DNA from: Candidatus Bathyarchaeota archaeon
GTDB taxonomy: Archaea; Thermoproteota; Bathyarchaeia; Bathyarchaeales; B26-1
NCBI GenBank assembly: GCA_018396795.1
Contig: JAGTRH010000019.1
Location: 1-12,928 of the forward strand
Direction: 5' to 3'
Length of the DNA stretch: 12,928 nt
Shown here: piece after piece, positions 6,474-12,928 of the stretch
Layout: every line of letters starts with the position of its first letter
How positions within the stretch are numbered: the stretch's first letter is position 1
Translations under genes and position numbers: made by a program
Notes under the pieces: model-generated
What the model was told of the DNA's origin: nothing
Seen by the model: the letters and a program-made list of their open reading frames with translations, nothing else
Databases searched by the model: none

Positions 6474-6535
6474 AGCCTGTGGCCCACTTTGGGCCGCGTG
6501 GGTTCAAATCCCACCCCCGGCGCTAACTCTGATAT

Positions 6536-6547
6536 CTATTTTTAAAT
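6536..6547 (+). terminator. T-rich terminator after tRNA-Ser
   Basis: An oligo-T stretch (ATTTTTAAATTT) lies about 15-25 bases after the tRNA 3' end, the simple kind of termination signal used by archaeal RNA polymerase. Confidence 0.35.
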
Positions 6548-6612
6548 TTACTCAGAGCAAATATCTAGAAGTGATTAGCAAAGCAATTGATAAGATGTTA
6601 TTGATTGAGTAT

Positions 6613-7026
6613 TTATGGTGTGGTTAACCAAACCCTGTTAACCCATTCAATTTTATCAAAATCTCTATCCTCTGAGACTATTGTGGTTATGTTGTTATTT
6701 TTCATAGCTCCTAGGTGGAGGGCGTCTGAAGGCTTAATATTGTGCTCTATTATCGCTTTTGCTGCAATGTTATATTCATCCTCTCCTAGAGAAATTATAT
6801 TTACGAACGGCTTAATAATGTCCTCTATAAACTCGAGAGTTACTCTACATGGCACATAATATCTCTTTTGAGAAACATATATTAGTTCGTCGAGCACTAT
6901 AACATCCATGTAAGGATTGTTCTCTCCAATAATCCTCATCTAAAAGTCTTCGTAAACAATTCTGAGACTGCGATTCACTAGAGTATTTAGGTATATTAGA
7001 AGGTTAGAATCTATGAAGACTTTCAT
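6613..7026 (-). pseudogene. PIN-domain (VapC-type) toxin with in-frame amber codon
   Basis: Reading from ATG 7026 gives a full-length PIN-domain protein of 137 positions interrupted by a single TAG at codon 29 (6942-6940). The frame is otherwise unbroken. PIN nucleases cut RNA with a cluster of acidic residues, and the expected set is present: D6 in FIDSN, E47 in LDEL, D101 in PSDALHLGA, and D120/D122 in SEDRDFD. Restart at the ATG right after the stop (6939) would give 108 residues lacking D6, so it would be inactive. It lies 4 bases after an AbrB-type antitoxin frame that has also lost its start codon. TAG is used as a normal stop by metV here, so recoding is unlikely. A sequencing error is possible. 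Confidence 0.75.
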
Positions 7027-7030
7027 TAAC

Positions 7031-7297
7031 TCACTCAAACTCCTCTTCTAAACAGATACTGGCTAGCTCACCGGGCTTAGGCTCAAATCTACCTTCAATA
7101 TTCATTAACCTATTCACGTGCCTAGCGAATGCAGCCCTCAGATAATCTATATCGGCTCTTCTCTTAACGGGCTTCAGAACGAGACCATCCTTAATTTCCA
7201 TACTAAGCTCGTCACCTTCATTTATGCCGAGAGCATCCCTAAAAGCCTTTGGAAGAATTATATATCCCTTCCTACCGACCTTTAATTTTAAAGTTAA
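7031..7297 (-). pseudogene. AbrB/SpoVT-type antitoxin frame with lost start codon
   Basis: This frame encodes a swapped-hairpin AbrB DNA-binding domain (LKVGRKGYIILPKAFRDALG, then EGDELSMEIKDG and LVLKPVKRR), followed by a C-terminal tail that would bind the PIN toxin. It ends with TGA (7033-7031), 4 bases before the toxin ATG. No ATG, GTG or TTG lies upstream of the domain before the stop at 7327-7325. The best candidate position is TTA at 7297-7295, which sits correctly behind GGCGGA (7309-7304) and a TATA box (GTTTATATG, 7344-7336). It looks like a start codon mutated by one base. Alternatively a non-standard start is used. The partner toxin is also broken, so the module appears inactive. 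Confidence 0.65.
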
Positions 7298-7324
7298 TCT
7301 AAATCCGCCTAAAGTAAAACTTAG

Positions 7325-7656
7325 TCAAACCACTTCATATAAACTTTTCTTAAGGTTTCTCACTCTCTTCTACACTGGCTGATGGAGAGAGACGGAGACC
7401 CCCTGGCCCTTCCCATAGTTTTTCTACATATTTTGATCGCTGAATTCCCAGTAGCGGCATTCCCAGTTTTCAGCGTTCGGCCCTTTAACCCCGAATTTTC
7501 GGTAATCTTCCAAGCTATAAACCTAGTGAATTGTTCTTCCATGTTTGTGGATTTGGGAAGTGTAAAATAAATTATAGCATCTCTTATATTCTTCTTATCT
7601 TTTCTTTAGATCATTTTATAGGGTAAGCGTCATTGTTTAAGAAGAGGGGTTAACGT
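7325..7656. other. Intergenic region, no confident gene
   Basis: These 332 bases hold the antitoxin promoter (minus strand, TATA 7344-7336) and the CPBP protease promoter (plus strand, TTTTATAG near 7614-7621, ribosome site GAGGGG near 7643-7648). Between them, the minus strand at 7542-7360 has a 60-codon frame with unremarkable composition. Shifting frame by one base near 7506 gives a more protein-like stretch (GVKGPNAENWECRYWEFSDQ) that ends at a stop. This could be a remnant of a decayed gene. I do not recognise a family. Confidence 0.35.
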
Positions 7657-8526
7657 TTGAGGATTGGAGCTGCGTTGAGGATAGTTGTCTTTGTTATCTT
7701 ATCCTATACTATCGCGTTGCTTTTAGATGTTATATCTTTGTATGGTTGGTTGCCGCTGATTTTATGGGGCTTCGTTAGAATGTGGAGCGTATCTCTATCC
7801 GTTGTTTTATGCTTAGTCATATTTAGGGAAAGCGTTTATTCAAATCTTAGGAGGTTCTTGGGCTTCTCAACCAGATTGCTTAGGCTCTATATGCTTTCAC
7901 CGCTTCTGATTTATGCGGCATTAGGAATCTATATCTCTCTGGCAGTCCCTCTTAACCTATTTGATTTCTCCGCTTATATAGACCTGATAGCTGAAGAGGT
8001 CTCTTCCGGCTTGGCTGGGGAGCAGGCGGCGAATTCAGCAGTAATCCTGGCTTATGCCCAAATAGCTTTAGCTCATGCAACCGCTATAACATTGAACGCA
8101 TTCTTTGCGTTAGGCGAGGAAATAGGTTGGAGAGGCTACCTGTATAATCTGCTCGGATCAAAACCAGGAGTCACGGCAGCCCTAGGTATAGGAATATTTT
8201 GGGGGTTGTGGCATGCGTCAGCAATAATCTTGTTAGGGTATAACTACCAGATTAACAGGTTAGTTGGGGTAGCGCTTTTCACAACGCTGACCGTGCTATT
8301 CACATATCCTCAACTCTCGGTTACGGAGATGGCAGGAGGAAGCGTCCTGCCAGCGGCGTCCTTTCATGGAGCAATAAACGCAATATGGGGATTAACTATC
8401 GTCGCAACTAGGCTGAGGTGGGAGGACGCGGAGATACTTTTGGGATTAGGGCTTATGGGCATAATTGCATGGATAGTCACGGACATTGTGTTTCAAATGT
8501 TCACGAAGAAAGTTAAGCGCACATAA
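7657..8526 (+). CDS. CPBP-family intramembrane metalloprotease (CAAX/Abi type)
   Basis: A 289-residue polytopic membrane protein of the CPBP (Rce1/Abi) family. The three signature motifs are complete: EEIGWRGY (E154, E155, R159), FWGLWHA (H186), and FHGAIN (H237, N241), which together form the intramembrane catalytic/metal site. There are about eight hydrophobic segments. Rce1 relatives cut prenylated proteins; prokaryotic members have varied roles, some linked to peptide or bacteriocin self-protection, so the substrate is unknown. The start is TTG 7657 behind GAGGGG with 9-base spacing; no ATG is available nearby. It stands alone between a decayed toxin-antitoxin locus and a convergent acetyltransferase gene, so context gives no functional hint. 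Confidence 0.9.
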   Translation: MRIGAALRIVVFVILSYTIALLLDVISLYGWLPLILWGFVRMWSVSLSVVLCLVIFRESVYSNLRRFLGFSTRLLRLYMLSPLLIYAALGIYISLAVPLNLFDFSAYIDLIAEEVSSGLAGEQAANSAVILAYAQIALAHATAITLNAFFALGEEIGWRGYLYNLLGSKPGVTAALGIGIFWGLWHASAIILLGYNYQINRLVGVALFTTLTVLFTYPQLSVTEMAGGSVLPAASFHGAINAIWGLTIVATRLRWEDAEILLGLGLMGIIAWIVTDIVFQMFTKKVKRT

Positions 8527-8567
8527 TTTTAATGCTCTAGACGCTAATAAGATGCATGGCATTAAAA
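8527..8567. terminator. Inverted repeat between convergent genes
   Basis: TTTTAATGC (8527-8535) and GCATTAAAA (8559-8567) form a perfect 9-bp inverted repeat right after the CPBP stop. T-runs follow on both strands (plus TTTTTT near 8586-8591; minus-strand TTTTT runs complementary to the A-runs near 8564-8574). It probably ends transcription of the CPBP gene and of the convergent acetyltransferase gene. Confidence 0.4.
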
Positions 8568-8661
8568 AGAAAAATCTCACCTTTCCATTTTTTGGACTGT
8601 AAATTATGAGATATTTGAGGGTATAGTAAGTCCTAACCGCAATATCTACGCAGAGCACGGT

Positions 8662-9147
8662 TCATAATCTCTTAAACATTTCGTAACTGCGGATTTTAAA
8701 GTTAAGTCTCTTATAGAGTTTTATCGCTGCCTTGTTTTCTGCGAGAACGCTTAGTCTAACATTTTTAATGCCTCTTGCCTTGATTTTTCCCAGACATTCT
8801 GCAACCATCCTTTTCCCTATGCCCCTTCCACGATACTCCGGCAGAACGTAAACATCGTTTATTGTGCCAATGGCGTGTTCAGTTGCATCCAATGGAAACT
8901 CGCGACTTATTGTGGCGAATGTGAAGCCAACAATCTCGCTGTCACATTCAGCGATTATTAGGAAGCCCCTCCCCTCAGCAACGCTTTCCTCTGCAAATCT
9001 GATCCATCTATCAGCATTAGACTCTGAAGGAATAATGAAGCCCTCGATCTTAAACATCTCGTCAGCCAGCCTAAGCCAAAGATTCCTCAAAGAAGCCGCT
9101 AAATCCCTAACGCTACTGCACTCAGAAACCCGAATCTGATCACGCAT
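8662..9147 (-). CDS. GNAT-family N-acetyltransferase (RimI-like)
   Basis: A 161-residue single-domain GNAT enzyme that transfers acetyl from acetyl-CoA to an amine. The acetyl-CoA pyrophosphate-binding motif is RGRGIGK (106-112), preceded by the strand NDVYVLPEY. The C-terminal VRLSVLAENKAAIKLYKRLNF is the typical RimI-like end, with the conserved Asn and Tyr (LxVxxxNxxAxxLYxKxGF pattern). The substrate cannot be read from sequence. ATG 9147 is chosen over TTG 9153 because GGTG in the leader is 7 bases from the ATG. A TATA-like AATAAAAG lies upstream on the minus strand near 9183-9190. It is convergent with the CPBP gene and divergent from the glycosidase gene. Confidence 0.88.
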   Translation of the reverse strand: MRDQIRVSECSSVRDLAASLRNLWLRLADEMFKIEGFIIPSESNADRWIRFAEESVAEGRGFLIIAECDSEIVGFTFATISREFPLDATEHAIGTINDVYVLPEYRGRGIGKRMVAECLGKIKARGIKNVRLSVLAENKAAIKLYKRLNFKIRSYEMFKRL

Positions 9148-9283
9148 AGGCAAGCACCGAATAATAAATCTCCCTAAACACTTTTATTATCTTCCCCTAG
9201 AAGGGTCAGAGGGCACCTACTTTTCTATGCGAGCCTACAACCTCCCTTACAGACGCTTTTAAGTAGAACATTTGAGATATACA

Positions 9284-9320
9284 GTTTATTAGCATGGTGT
9301 AAACGGATGCTAATGTAAAC
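9284..9320. repeat. Large imperfect palindrome upstream of glycosidase gene
   Basis: The left arm GTTTA-TTAGCAT (9284-9295) mirrors ATGCTAA-TG-TAAAC (9307-9320), with perfect 7-bp TTAGCAT/ATGCTAA inner arms, an 11-base centre and a two-base asymmetry. The centre itself holds another TGTAAAC. It could be an operator or an RNA stem-loop. Confidence 0.45.
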
Positions 9321-9396
9321 ATTAAACATAGGCGCTGGAGCTTCTTCAGAGCCAAGAAAACTGATGAGCTGTAGCATTTCGAACTTTAAGGACTCC

Positions 9397-9411
9397 GTTT
9401 AACGTGTAAAC
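9397..9411. promoter_or_regulatory. Palindrome abutting the glycosidase TATA box (candidate operator)
   Basis: GTTTA-ACGTG-TAAAC is a 15-base inverted repeat whose last base touches the TATA box CTTTATAT (9411-9418). It shares GTTTA/TAAAC arms with the upstream palindrome, so one dimeric regulator could bind both. At this location a bound protein would affect TBP/TFB recruitment. Confidence 0.4.
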
Positions 9412-9454
9412 TTTATATTCCCTTGCAAGGAAATTAATTGCCAGGTGTTTTTAA

Positions 9455-11116
9455 ATGGTGAACAACATTCAAGAGGTTGATAAGAGTTTTCCTTACTTGC
9501 GTAAAGTCGGAAAAGCGAAGCAATTAATCGTGGATGGGAAGCCCTTCGTAATTCTTGGCGGGGAAGTGCATAATTCATCATCGTCTAGTTTAGCCTACAT
9601 GGAGCCTATATGGTCACGCTTGGTTTCTCTCGGCCTGAACACCGTCCTATTGCCAATTAGCTGGGAGCTTATTGAGCCGGAAGAGGGGAAATTTGATTTC
9701 CACCTTGTCGACGGGTTAATAGATGGAGCGCGAAAGCATAATTTAAAAATAGTTTTTCTTTGGTTTGGAACATGGAAGAACGCTGTTTCCTCCTATGTTC
9801 CAACATGGGTAAAAACTGATTTTGAGAGGTTCCCACGCGCTCAAGACTCCATGGGCAGAAAACTCGATGCGATCTCCTGCTTTAGCAAAAACGCTTTGGA
9901 AGCTGATTCACGCGCATTTAGTTCTCTTATGAAACACATGCGTGAGGTTGACGAAAAGAATCACACGGTCATTATGATGCAGGTCGAGAATGAGGTGGGC
10001 CTTCTAGGGTCGCCAAGAGATCACCATCCGGTAGCTGAAGAATATTTCACCCAACATGTCCCAGAAGAGCTAATCGAGCATCTTCAAGCCAATGAAAAAA
10101 CCCTTAATCCCTATTTACGCTACATTTGGAAAATGTTAGGGCAGAAAACTTCTGGAACCTGGAGAGAAATGTTCGGTGCCAGCGCTGACGAGATTTTTAT
10201 GGCCTGGAATTTTGCCCGTTTCGTAGACAGCGTGACTGCAGCTGGCAAGGCTGAATATCCAATCCCAATGTATGTGAATGCTTGGCTTGGACCTAGCGCA
10301 TATCAATATGAGGAAGGAGAGCCCGGAGATTATCCTAGCGGCGGACCAGTTGCCCGTATGCTAGATATCTGGCGCGCTGCTGCACCACATATTGACATAA
10401 TCTCCCCCGACATCTATCGAGAAGATTTCTGTTCAGTCTGCTACGAATATGCTCGATTGGATAATCCACTCTTTATTCCTGAAACTGTTCATAATGAGCG
10501 AAGCGCAGCATATGTTTTTTACGCTATAGGTCAGCACAACGCCATAGGTTTTTCCCCATTTGCAATCGATGATATTACTGAACCGGAAAAGCATCCATTA
10601 TCTGGAAGCTATAAATTGCTTTCAGGAATGATGCCAATAATCACAAAGTATCAAGGCACGAACCGAATGGTCGGATTTGCAGACGATGGATCATATGGGT
10701 ATCGACATACAGCATCTCTATGGCGAGAAATAAGCGCGCGCGTGAGAGGATTTAGTTGCGAACTTGGAGATTATCAATTGCAGATAAGTTTTACACGTGA
10801 ACTAGCAGAAAGGGTTCGCGCGTTTTGGCCGGGCTTTCCATATGAAAGCAAGGTTCCAGCAGCAGGATTAATAATCGCTGTAGAGAATGACAAATATATT
10901 GTAGCTGGAATAAGCTTTTTACTTAAGTTCCTGCCAAAAGACAACTTTTCATCAAACGTAGAGATCTTATGGGTTGATGAGGGTTCGTTTAGAGACGGCG
11001 AGTGGGTTCTAGGGAGGCGCTTAAATGGGGATGAAACCGGCCATGGCTCTTGGGTTTACTTCGACGATAAGCCTAAAGTTCGCATAATCAAAGTACACAG
11101 CCATGCTTCAACTTAA
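9455..11116 (+). CDS. Glycoside hydrolase, clan GH-A, GH35/GH42-like beta-galactosidase with DUF5597-like C-terminus
   Basis: A 553-residue (beta/alpha)8 glycosidase. The N-terminal KQLIVDGKPFVILGGEVHNS and LGLNTVLLPISWELIEPEEG are the GH35/42 opening. MMQVENEVG supplies the acid/base (N179-E180), and LFIPETVHN supplies the likely nucleophile E343. The C-terminal part (about 400-553) resembles the extension found in bacterial GH35-like enzymes annotated as DUF5597. There is no signal peptide, so it acts in the cytoplasm on imported or small beta-galactosides or related sugars; the exact substrate is not determinable. Transfer from bacteria is plausible. ATG 9455 follows AGGTG by 7 bases. It is monocistronic, with a palindrome at its promoter, and ends before a hairpin terminator. 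Confidence 0.82.
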   Translation: MVNNIQEVDKSFPYLRKVGKAKQLIVDGKPFVILGGEVHNSSSSSLAYMEPIWSRLVSLGLNTVLLPISWELIEPEEGKFDFHLVDGLIDGARKHNLKIVFLWFGTWKNAVSSYVPTWVKTDFERFPRAQDSMGRKLDAISCFSKNALEADSRAFSSLMKHMREVDEKNHTVIMMQVENEVGLLGSPRDHHPVAEEYFTQHVPEELIEHLQANEKTLNPYLRYIWKMLGQKTSGTWREMFGASADEIFMAWNFARFVDSVTAAGKAEYPIPMYVNAWLGPSAYQYEEGEPGDYPSGGPVARMLDIWRAAAPHIDIISPDIYREDFCSVCYEYARLDNPLFIPETVHNERSAAYVFYAIGQHNAIGFSPFAIDDITEPEKHPLSGSYKLLSGMMPIITKYQGTNRMVGFADDGSYGYRHTASLWREISARVRGFSCELGDYQLQISFTRELAERVRAFWPGFPYESKVPAAGLIIAVENDKYIVAGISFLLKFLPKDNFSSNVEILWVDEGSFRDGEWVLGRRLNGDETGHGSWVYFDDKPKVRIIKVHSHAST

Positions 11117-11124
11117 GAGGTCAT

Positions 11125-11146
11125 CTCAAAATATTTGAGCGTTTTT
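11125..11146 (+). terminator. Hairpin terminator after glycosidase gene
   Basis: CTCAAA-ATA-TTTGAG (11125-11139) followed by CGTTTTT (to 11146) lies 9 bases after the stop of the glycosidase gene. It sits between convergent genes and looks like a bacterial-style intrinsic terminator. Confidence 0.55.
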
Positions 11147-11188
11147 CCCAATAGTTTGTAGTATGGAGTTGTCTTCTCGCATTAGAAA

Positions 11189-12307
11189 TTAGAAAAGAGC
11201 GTTAAGGGATATTAAAGCGACCGACGCTATAACAAGCGCGACCCAAACCTTCCTGTTCCATCTGAATATCTTTTTTCCATCCCAAACGAAACCTCCAGCT
11301 GCTTGTATTGGAATAAGATTCAAGAAGGCGATTGACAGGCTGGTTATGTATCCGATCTTTGCCGACTCCGCTAGAAGACTGCTGGCTGCGAGCAAGCGTA
11401 TTATCCATAATGCGAGGCCAAGCGCCAGGCTGGAAAGTGGACCTATTGCAAAGATTACCCCCGTCTTATCCCTTTTTGGATTATATCGCCAGTCCATCTG
11501 TTTCACGTATGTTGAGCCGTACGCTGGGAAAAAGATGCCTAGCGGCGCCAGCAACCAGCTGAAGAATATTCCCGAACCCCACGCTTTGAATATTGTTTCA
11601 AGCCCGAGCCTACGCGCCATAAACTTTTGTGGAAGCTCATGGGCTAAGATGCTAACAGCCACAACTGCAAAAAGCGCTGGGATGAGCATTAAAGGACCTT
11701 GGCCACGCAGTATTTGTATCCACCACACCGTTGACACGCCTAGCAGGGCTGCCAAAAAATGCCATACCTCCCCTGTTTCACGGTGTTTTCTCTTATCTTT
11801 TCCTCGTCTAAGAAAGAAGGTTCCGAAGCCTATGAAATAGAATTCTGCAAGCCATAACCTTAGAAAGCTAAGCCCATAGTCTCTTATCTGCTGCGGGATC
11901 TCATAGAGATGGAAGTCTCTGTGAATAAAGGTGTTCCAGGATGGGGAGTTATACCTGTCAGCTGTGGCGTAGATGACCTCGCATCCGCGCTCCTCCAGCC
12001 ATGATATGGCTCCATCCACCAGAGATTTACCGACCCCTCTCCCTCGGAACTCTTTGTCCGCAACCAGCGCATCAACGTAGCCTATCCGCTTACCTTTTAA
12101 AATCCGTATTCGCACAGAGACGGCACCAACTATCTCACTATCATATTCTGCAACTAAAGTGCCTCCGCCTTGCCATCTCGCGCTCTTCTGTGCCTCATTA
12201 AAAGAGAGCTGGAAGACCATTCTGTCGGTTATGCCAAGGCTTCTCCTGAATAGTTTCTCAACTTCTCCTTTTTCGCTCGGCTGCATTTCGCGGATCAGAA
12301 TCTGCAT
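11189..12307 (-). CDS. Fusion: N-terminal GNAT acetyltransferase + site-2-protease-like (M50) membrane domain
   Basis: A 372-residue protein. Residues 1-140 form a GNAT domain with acetyl-CoA motif RGRGVGK (88-94) and preceding YVDALVADKEF. Residues 150-372 contain about six hydrophobic segments and resemble archaeal M50 (site-2 protease) membrane domains. These include AHELPQKFMARRLG (H223, E224), GVIFAIGPLSSLALG after it, and a late WDGKKIF with D343, matching the NPDG/LDG aspartate region. The second His of HExxH is Gln227, so zinc binding may be lost or altered. ATG 12307 has GGAGAC upstream. The gene is convergent with the glycosidase gene. It may sense or modify a membrane-associated substrate; function unknown. 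The domain calls are confident for GNAT and fair for M50. Confidence 0.78.
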   Translation of the reverse strand: MQILIREMQPSEKGEVEKLFRRSLGITDRMVFQLSFNEAQKSARWQGGGTLVAEYDSEIVGAVSVRIRILKGKRIGYVDALVADKEFRGRGVGKSLVDGAISWLEERGCEVIYATADRYNSPSWNTFIHRDFHLYEIPQQIRDYGLSFLRLWLAEFYFIGFGTFFLRRGKDKRKHRETGEVWHFLAALLGVSTVWWIQILRGQGPLMLIPALFAVVAVSILAHELPQKFMARRLGLETIFKAWGSGIFFSWLLAPLGIFFPAYGSTYVKQMDWRYNPKRDKTGVIFAIGPLSSLALGLALWIIRLLAASSLLAESAKIGYITSLSIAFLNLIPIQAAGGFVWDGKKIFRWNRKVWVALVIASVALISLNALF

Positions 12308-12468
12308 ATATTAAAGTCTCCAGTAGGATACGAACATATTATAACATTCACAAGTTTAAAGCTATCTCAGATTTCTATATTACAGCTTCCTCTAATGCTC
12401 TATTTACCTATAACCATTAAACTACTTATCTTTCAAGTTTCATTCTTTCTGAGACAAAGCAACTACTA

Positions 12469-12928
12469 TCAGAAACCTTTGATCTTTTTTATTAGCCAAA
12501 CCATCTTCCTAGCGAAGTTTCTTGCGGTTGCCAGTCCCTCCTCATCTTTTAGCACGTCTCCCTTATCTCTTCCAAAGGCTATGTTCCAGTATGTTGAGCC
12601 TGGAACTATCATGCCCTGATGCAGAAAGAAGAAGAGCATCTGGGCGAAAGTGAAGTTTTGTCCAGCCCTTCTAGCGATAACAATTGGTCCGCCAACCTTA
12701 TTCTCAAATATTCTCCCCTTAGCGCCTGAGACATATCCCGCCCTATGAATTAATGCCATTATCTGCGGTGTTGCAGAGCCAAAGTAGACTGGTGAAGCCA
12801 ATATTATGCCGTCAGCCTTAGTCATTTTATCAAAAATCTCCTGAAAGTCGTCTTTTATTCTGCATTCCCCGGTTTTCCTACATGATAGGCATGCGTCGCA
12901 AGGCTTAATCTCCTTATCAGATAATCTT
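12469..12928 (-). CDS. Iron-sulfur flavoprotein / NADPH-dependent FMN reductase family (partial, N-terminus off window)
   Basis: The visible 153 codons start off-window. They contain CDACLSCRKTGEC (C-x2-C-x2-C-x5-C), the compact [4Fe-4S] motif of Isf-type flavoproteins, followed by ADGIILASPVYFGSATPQIMALIHR, the FMN-binding flavodoxin-like loop, and a GGPIVIARRAGQ segment. The C-terminal half (FFFLHQGMIVPGSTYWN) is typical of this family in anaerobic archaea. Isf proteins carry electrons from ferredoxin and are linked to oxygen or peroxide defence. The stop is TGA... on the minus strand at 12469-12471 region; the internal ATG at 12825 is not the true start, because the Cys motif lies upstream in the same frame with no stop to the edge. 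Confidence 0.85.
   Translation of the reverse strand, partial: RLSDKEIKPCDACLSCRKTGECRIKDDFQEIFDKMTKADGIILASPVYFGSATPQIMALIHRAGYVSGAKGRIFENKVGGPIVIARRAGQNFTFAQMLFFFLHQGMIVPGSTYWNIAFGRDKGDVLKDEEGLATARNFARKMVWLIKKIKGF

Larger units (their letters stand above)
6360..6522 (+). tRNA. tRNA-Ser(GGA) with three predicted introns
   Basis: Acceptor GCCGGGG (6360-6366) pairs with CCCCGGC (6515-6521), with discriminator G (6522). The T-arm is GTGGG/TTCAAAT/CCCAC (6498-6514). A long variable arm GGCCCA-CTT-TGGGCC (6481-6495) makes it a class II tRNA, and G73 with anticodon GGA (6450-6452) after U33 makes it serine. The anticodon stem is CAG (6416-6418) plus GC (6446-6447) with GCCTG (6475-6479). The D-arm is TCCT (6369-6372) with GGGA (6411-6414) and loop AG plus TCCGGTA. 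The mature length would be 87 nt after removing 6375-6403, 6419-6445 and 6454-6473. CCA is not encoded. The arms are certain; the intron boundaries are best fits by eye. Confidence 0.87.
9148..9454. other. Divergent intergenic region with inverted repeats and glycosidase promoter
   Basis: No gene is visible in this 307-bp stretch. It contains the minus-strand acetyltransferase promoter at its left end. At its right end is a plus-strand promoter: TATA box CTTTATAT (9411-9418), start expected near 9440, and AGGTG (9443-9447) before ATG 9455. Three TGTAAAC words occur at 9298, 9314 and 9405, two of them inside inverted repeats listed separately. Confidence 0.5.

Noticed and set aside
6436..6627. 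Small plus-strand reading frame of 63 codons
   Set aside because: It runs through the tRNA-Ser gene and its terminator; composition has no protein features.
6940..6942. Amber codon read as pyrrolysine in the PIN gene
   Set aside because: metV in the same window ends with TAG one base before metF starts, so TAG works as an ordinary stop here, and a PIN domain is not a known Pyl protein.
11346..11840. 164-codon plus-strand reading frame
   Set aside because: It is the antisense shadow of the GNAT/M50 fusion gene, which has clear domain motifs on the minus strand.

Overview
This window is archaeal. It carries an L14e ribosomal protein gene beside cbf5, an F420-dependent methylene-H4MPT dehydrogenase gene (mtd), archaeal TATA boxes, and bulge-helix-bulge (BHB) introns in both a tRNA and a protein gene. 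The mix of H4MPT enzymes with a bacterial-type MetF/MetV reductase and an Mvh-type hydrogenase suggests an uncultivated anaerobic TACK-group archaeon, perhaps Bathyarchaeia-like. That placement is inference; no rRNA is present.

Left part (1-4899), energy and C1 metabolism. A group-3 NiFe-hydrogenase small subunit (mvhG-like, minus strand, cut by the window edge) is divergent from a HycI-type hydrogenase maturation protease. Next comes a tight operon: a protein with two successive [2x4Fe-4S ferredoxin + MvhD-like] units, then metV (4-base overlap), then metF (1-base gap). mtd follows with its own promoter. Mtd makes methylene-H4MPT, and the MetF/MetV/MvhD-like set is the natural candidate to reduce it to methyl-H4MPT, replacing Mer. 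Hydrogenase or ferredoxin would supply the electrons. This is a Wood-Ljungdahl methyl-branch module.

Middle (4967-6522), RNA biology. rpl14e is followed by cbf5, the H/ACA pseudouridine synthase. cbf5 is interrupted by a 45-nt BHB intron whose removal restores the catalytic Asp. A tRNA-Ser(GGA) gene follows, best read as carrying three introns of 29, 27 and 20 nt. Both genes would depend on the archaeal tRNA splicing endonuclease.

Right part (6523-12928), accessory genes. There is a decayed AbrB/PIN toxin-antitoxin pair (antitoxin start codon lost, toxin carrying an in-frame amber), a CPBP membrane protease, a RimI-like acetyltransferase, and a GH-A clan glycosidase (GH35/42-like) behind a promoter with inverted repeats. 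Then come a fusion of an acetyltransferase to a site-2-protease-like membrane domain with an altered HExxH motif, and an iron-sulfur flavoprotein cut by the right edge. I found no CRISPR array, rRNA or insertion sequence.
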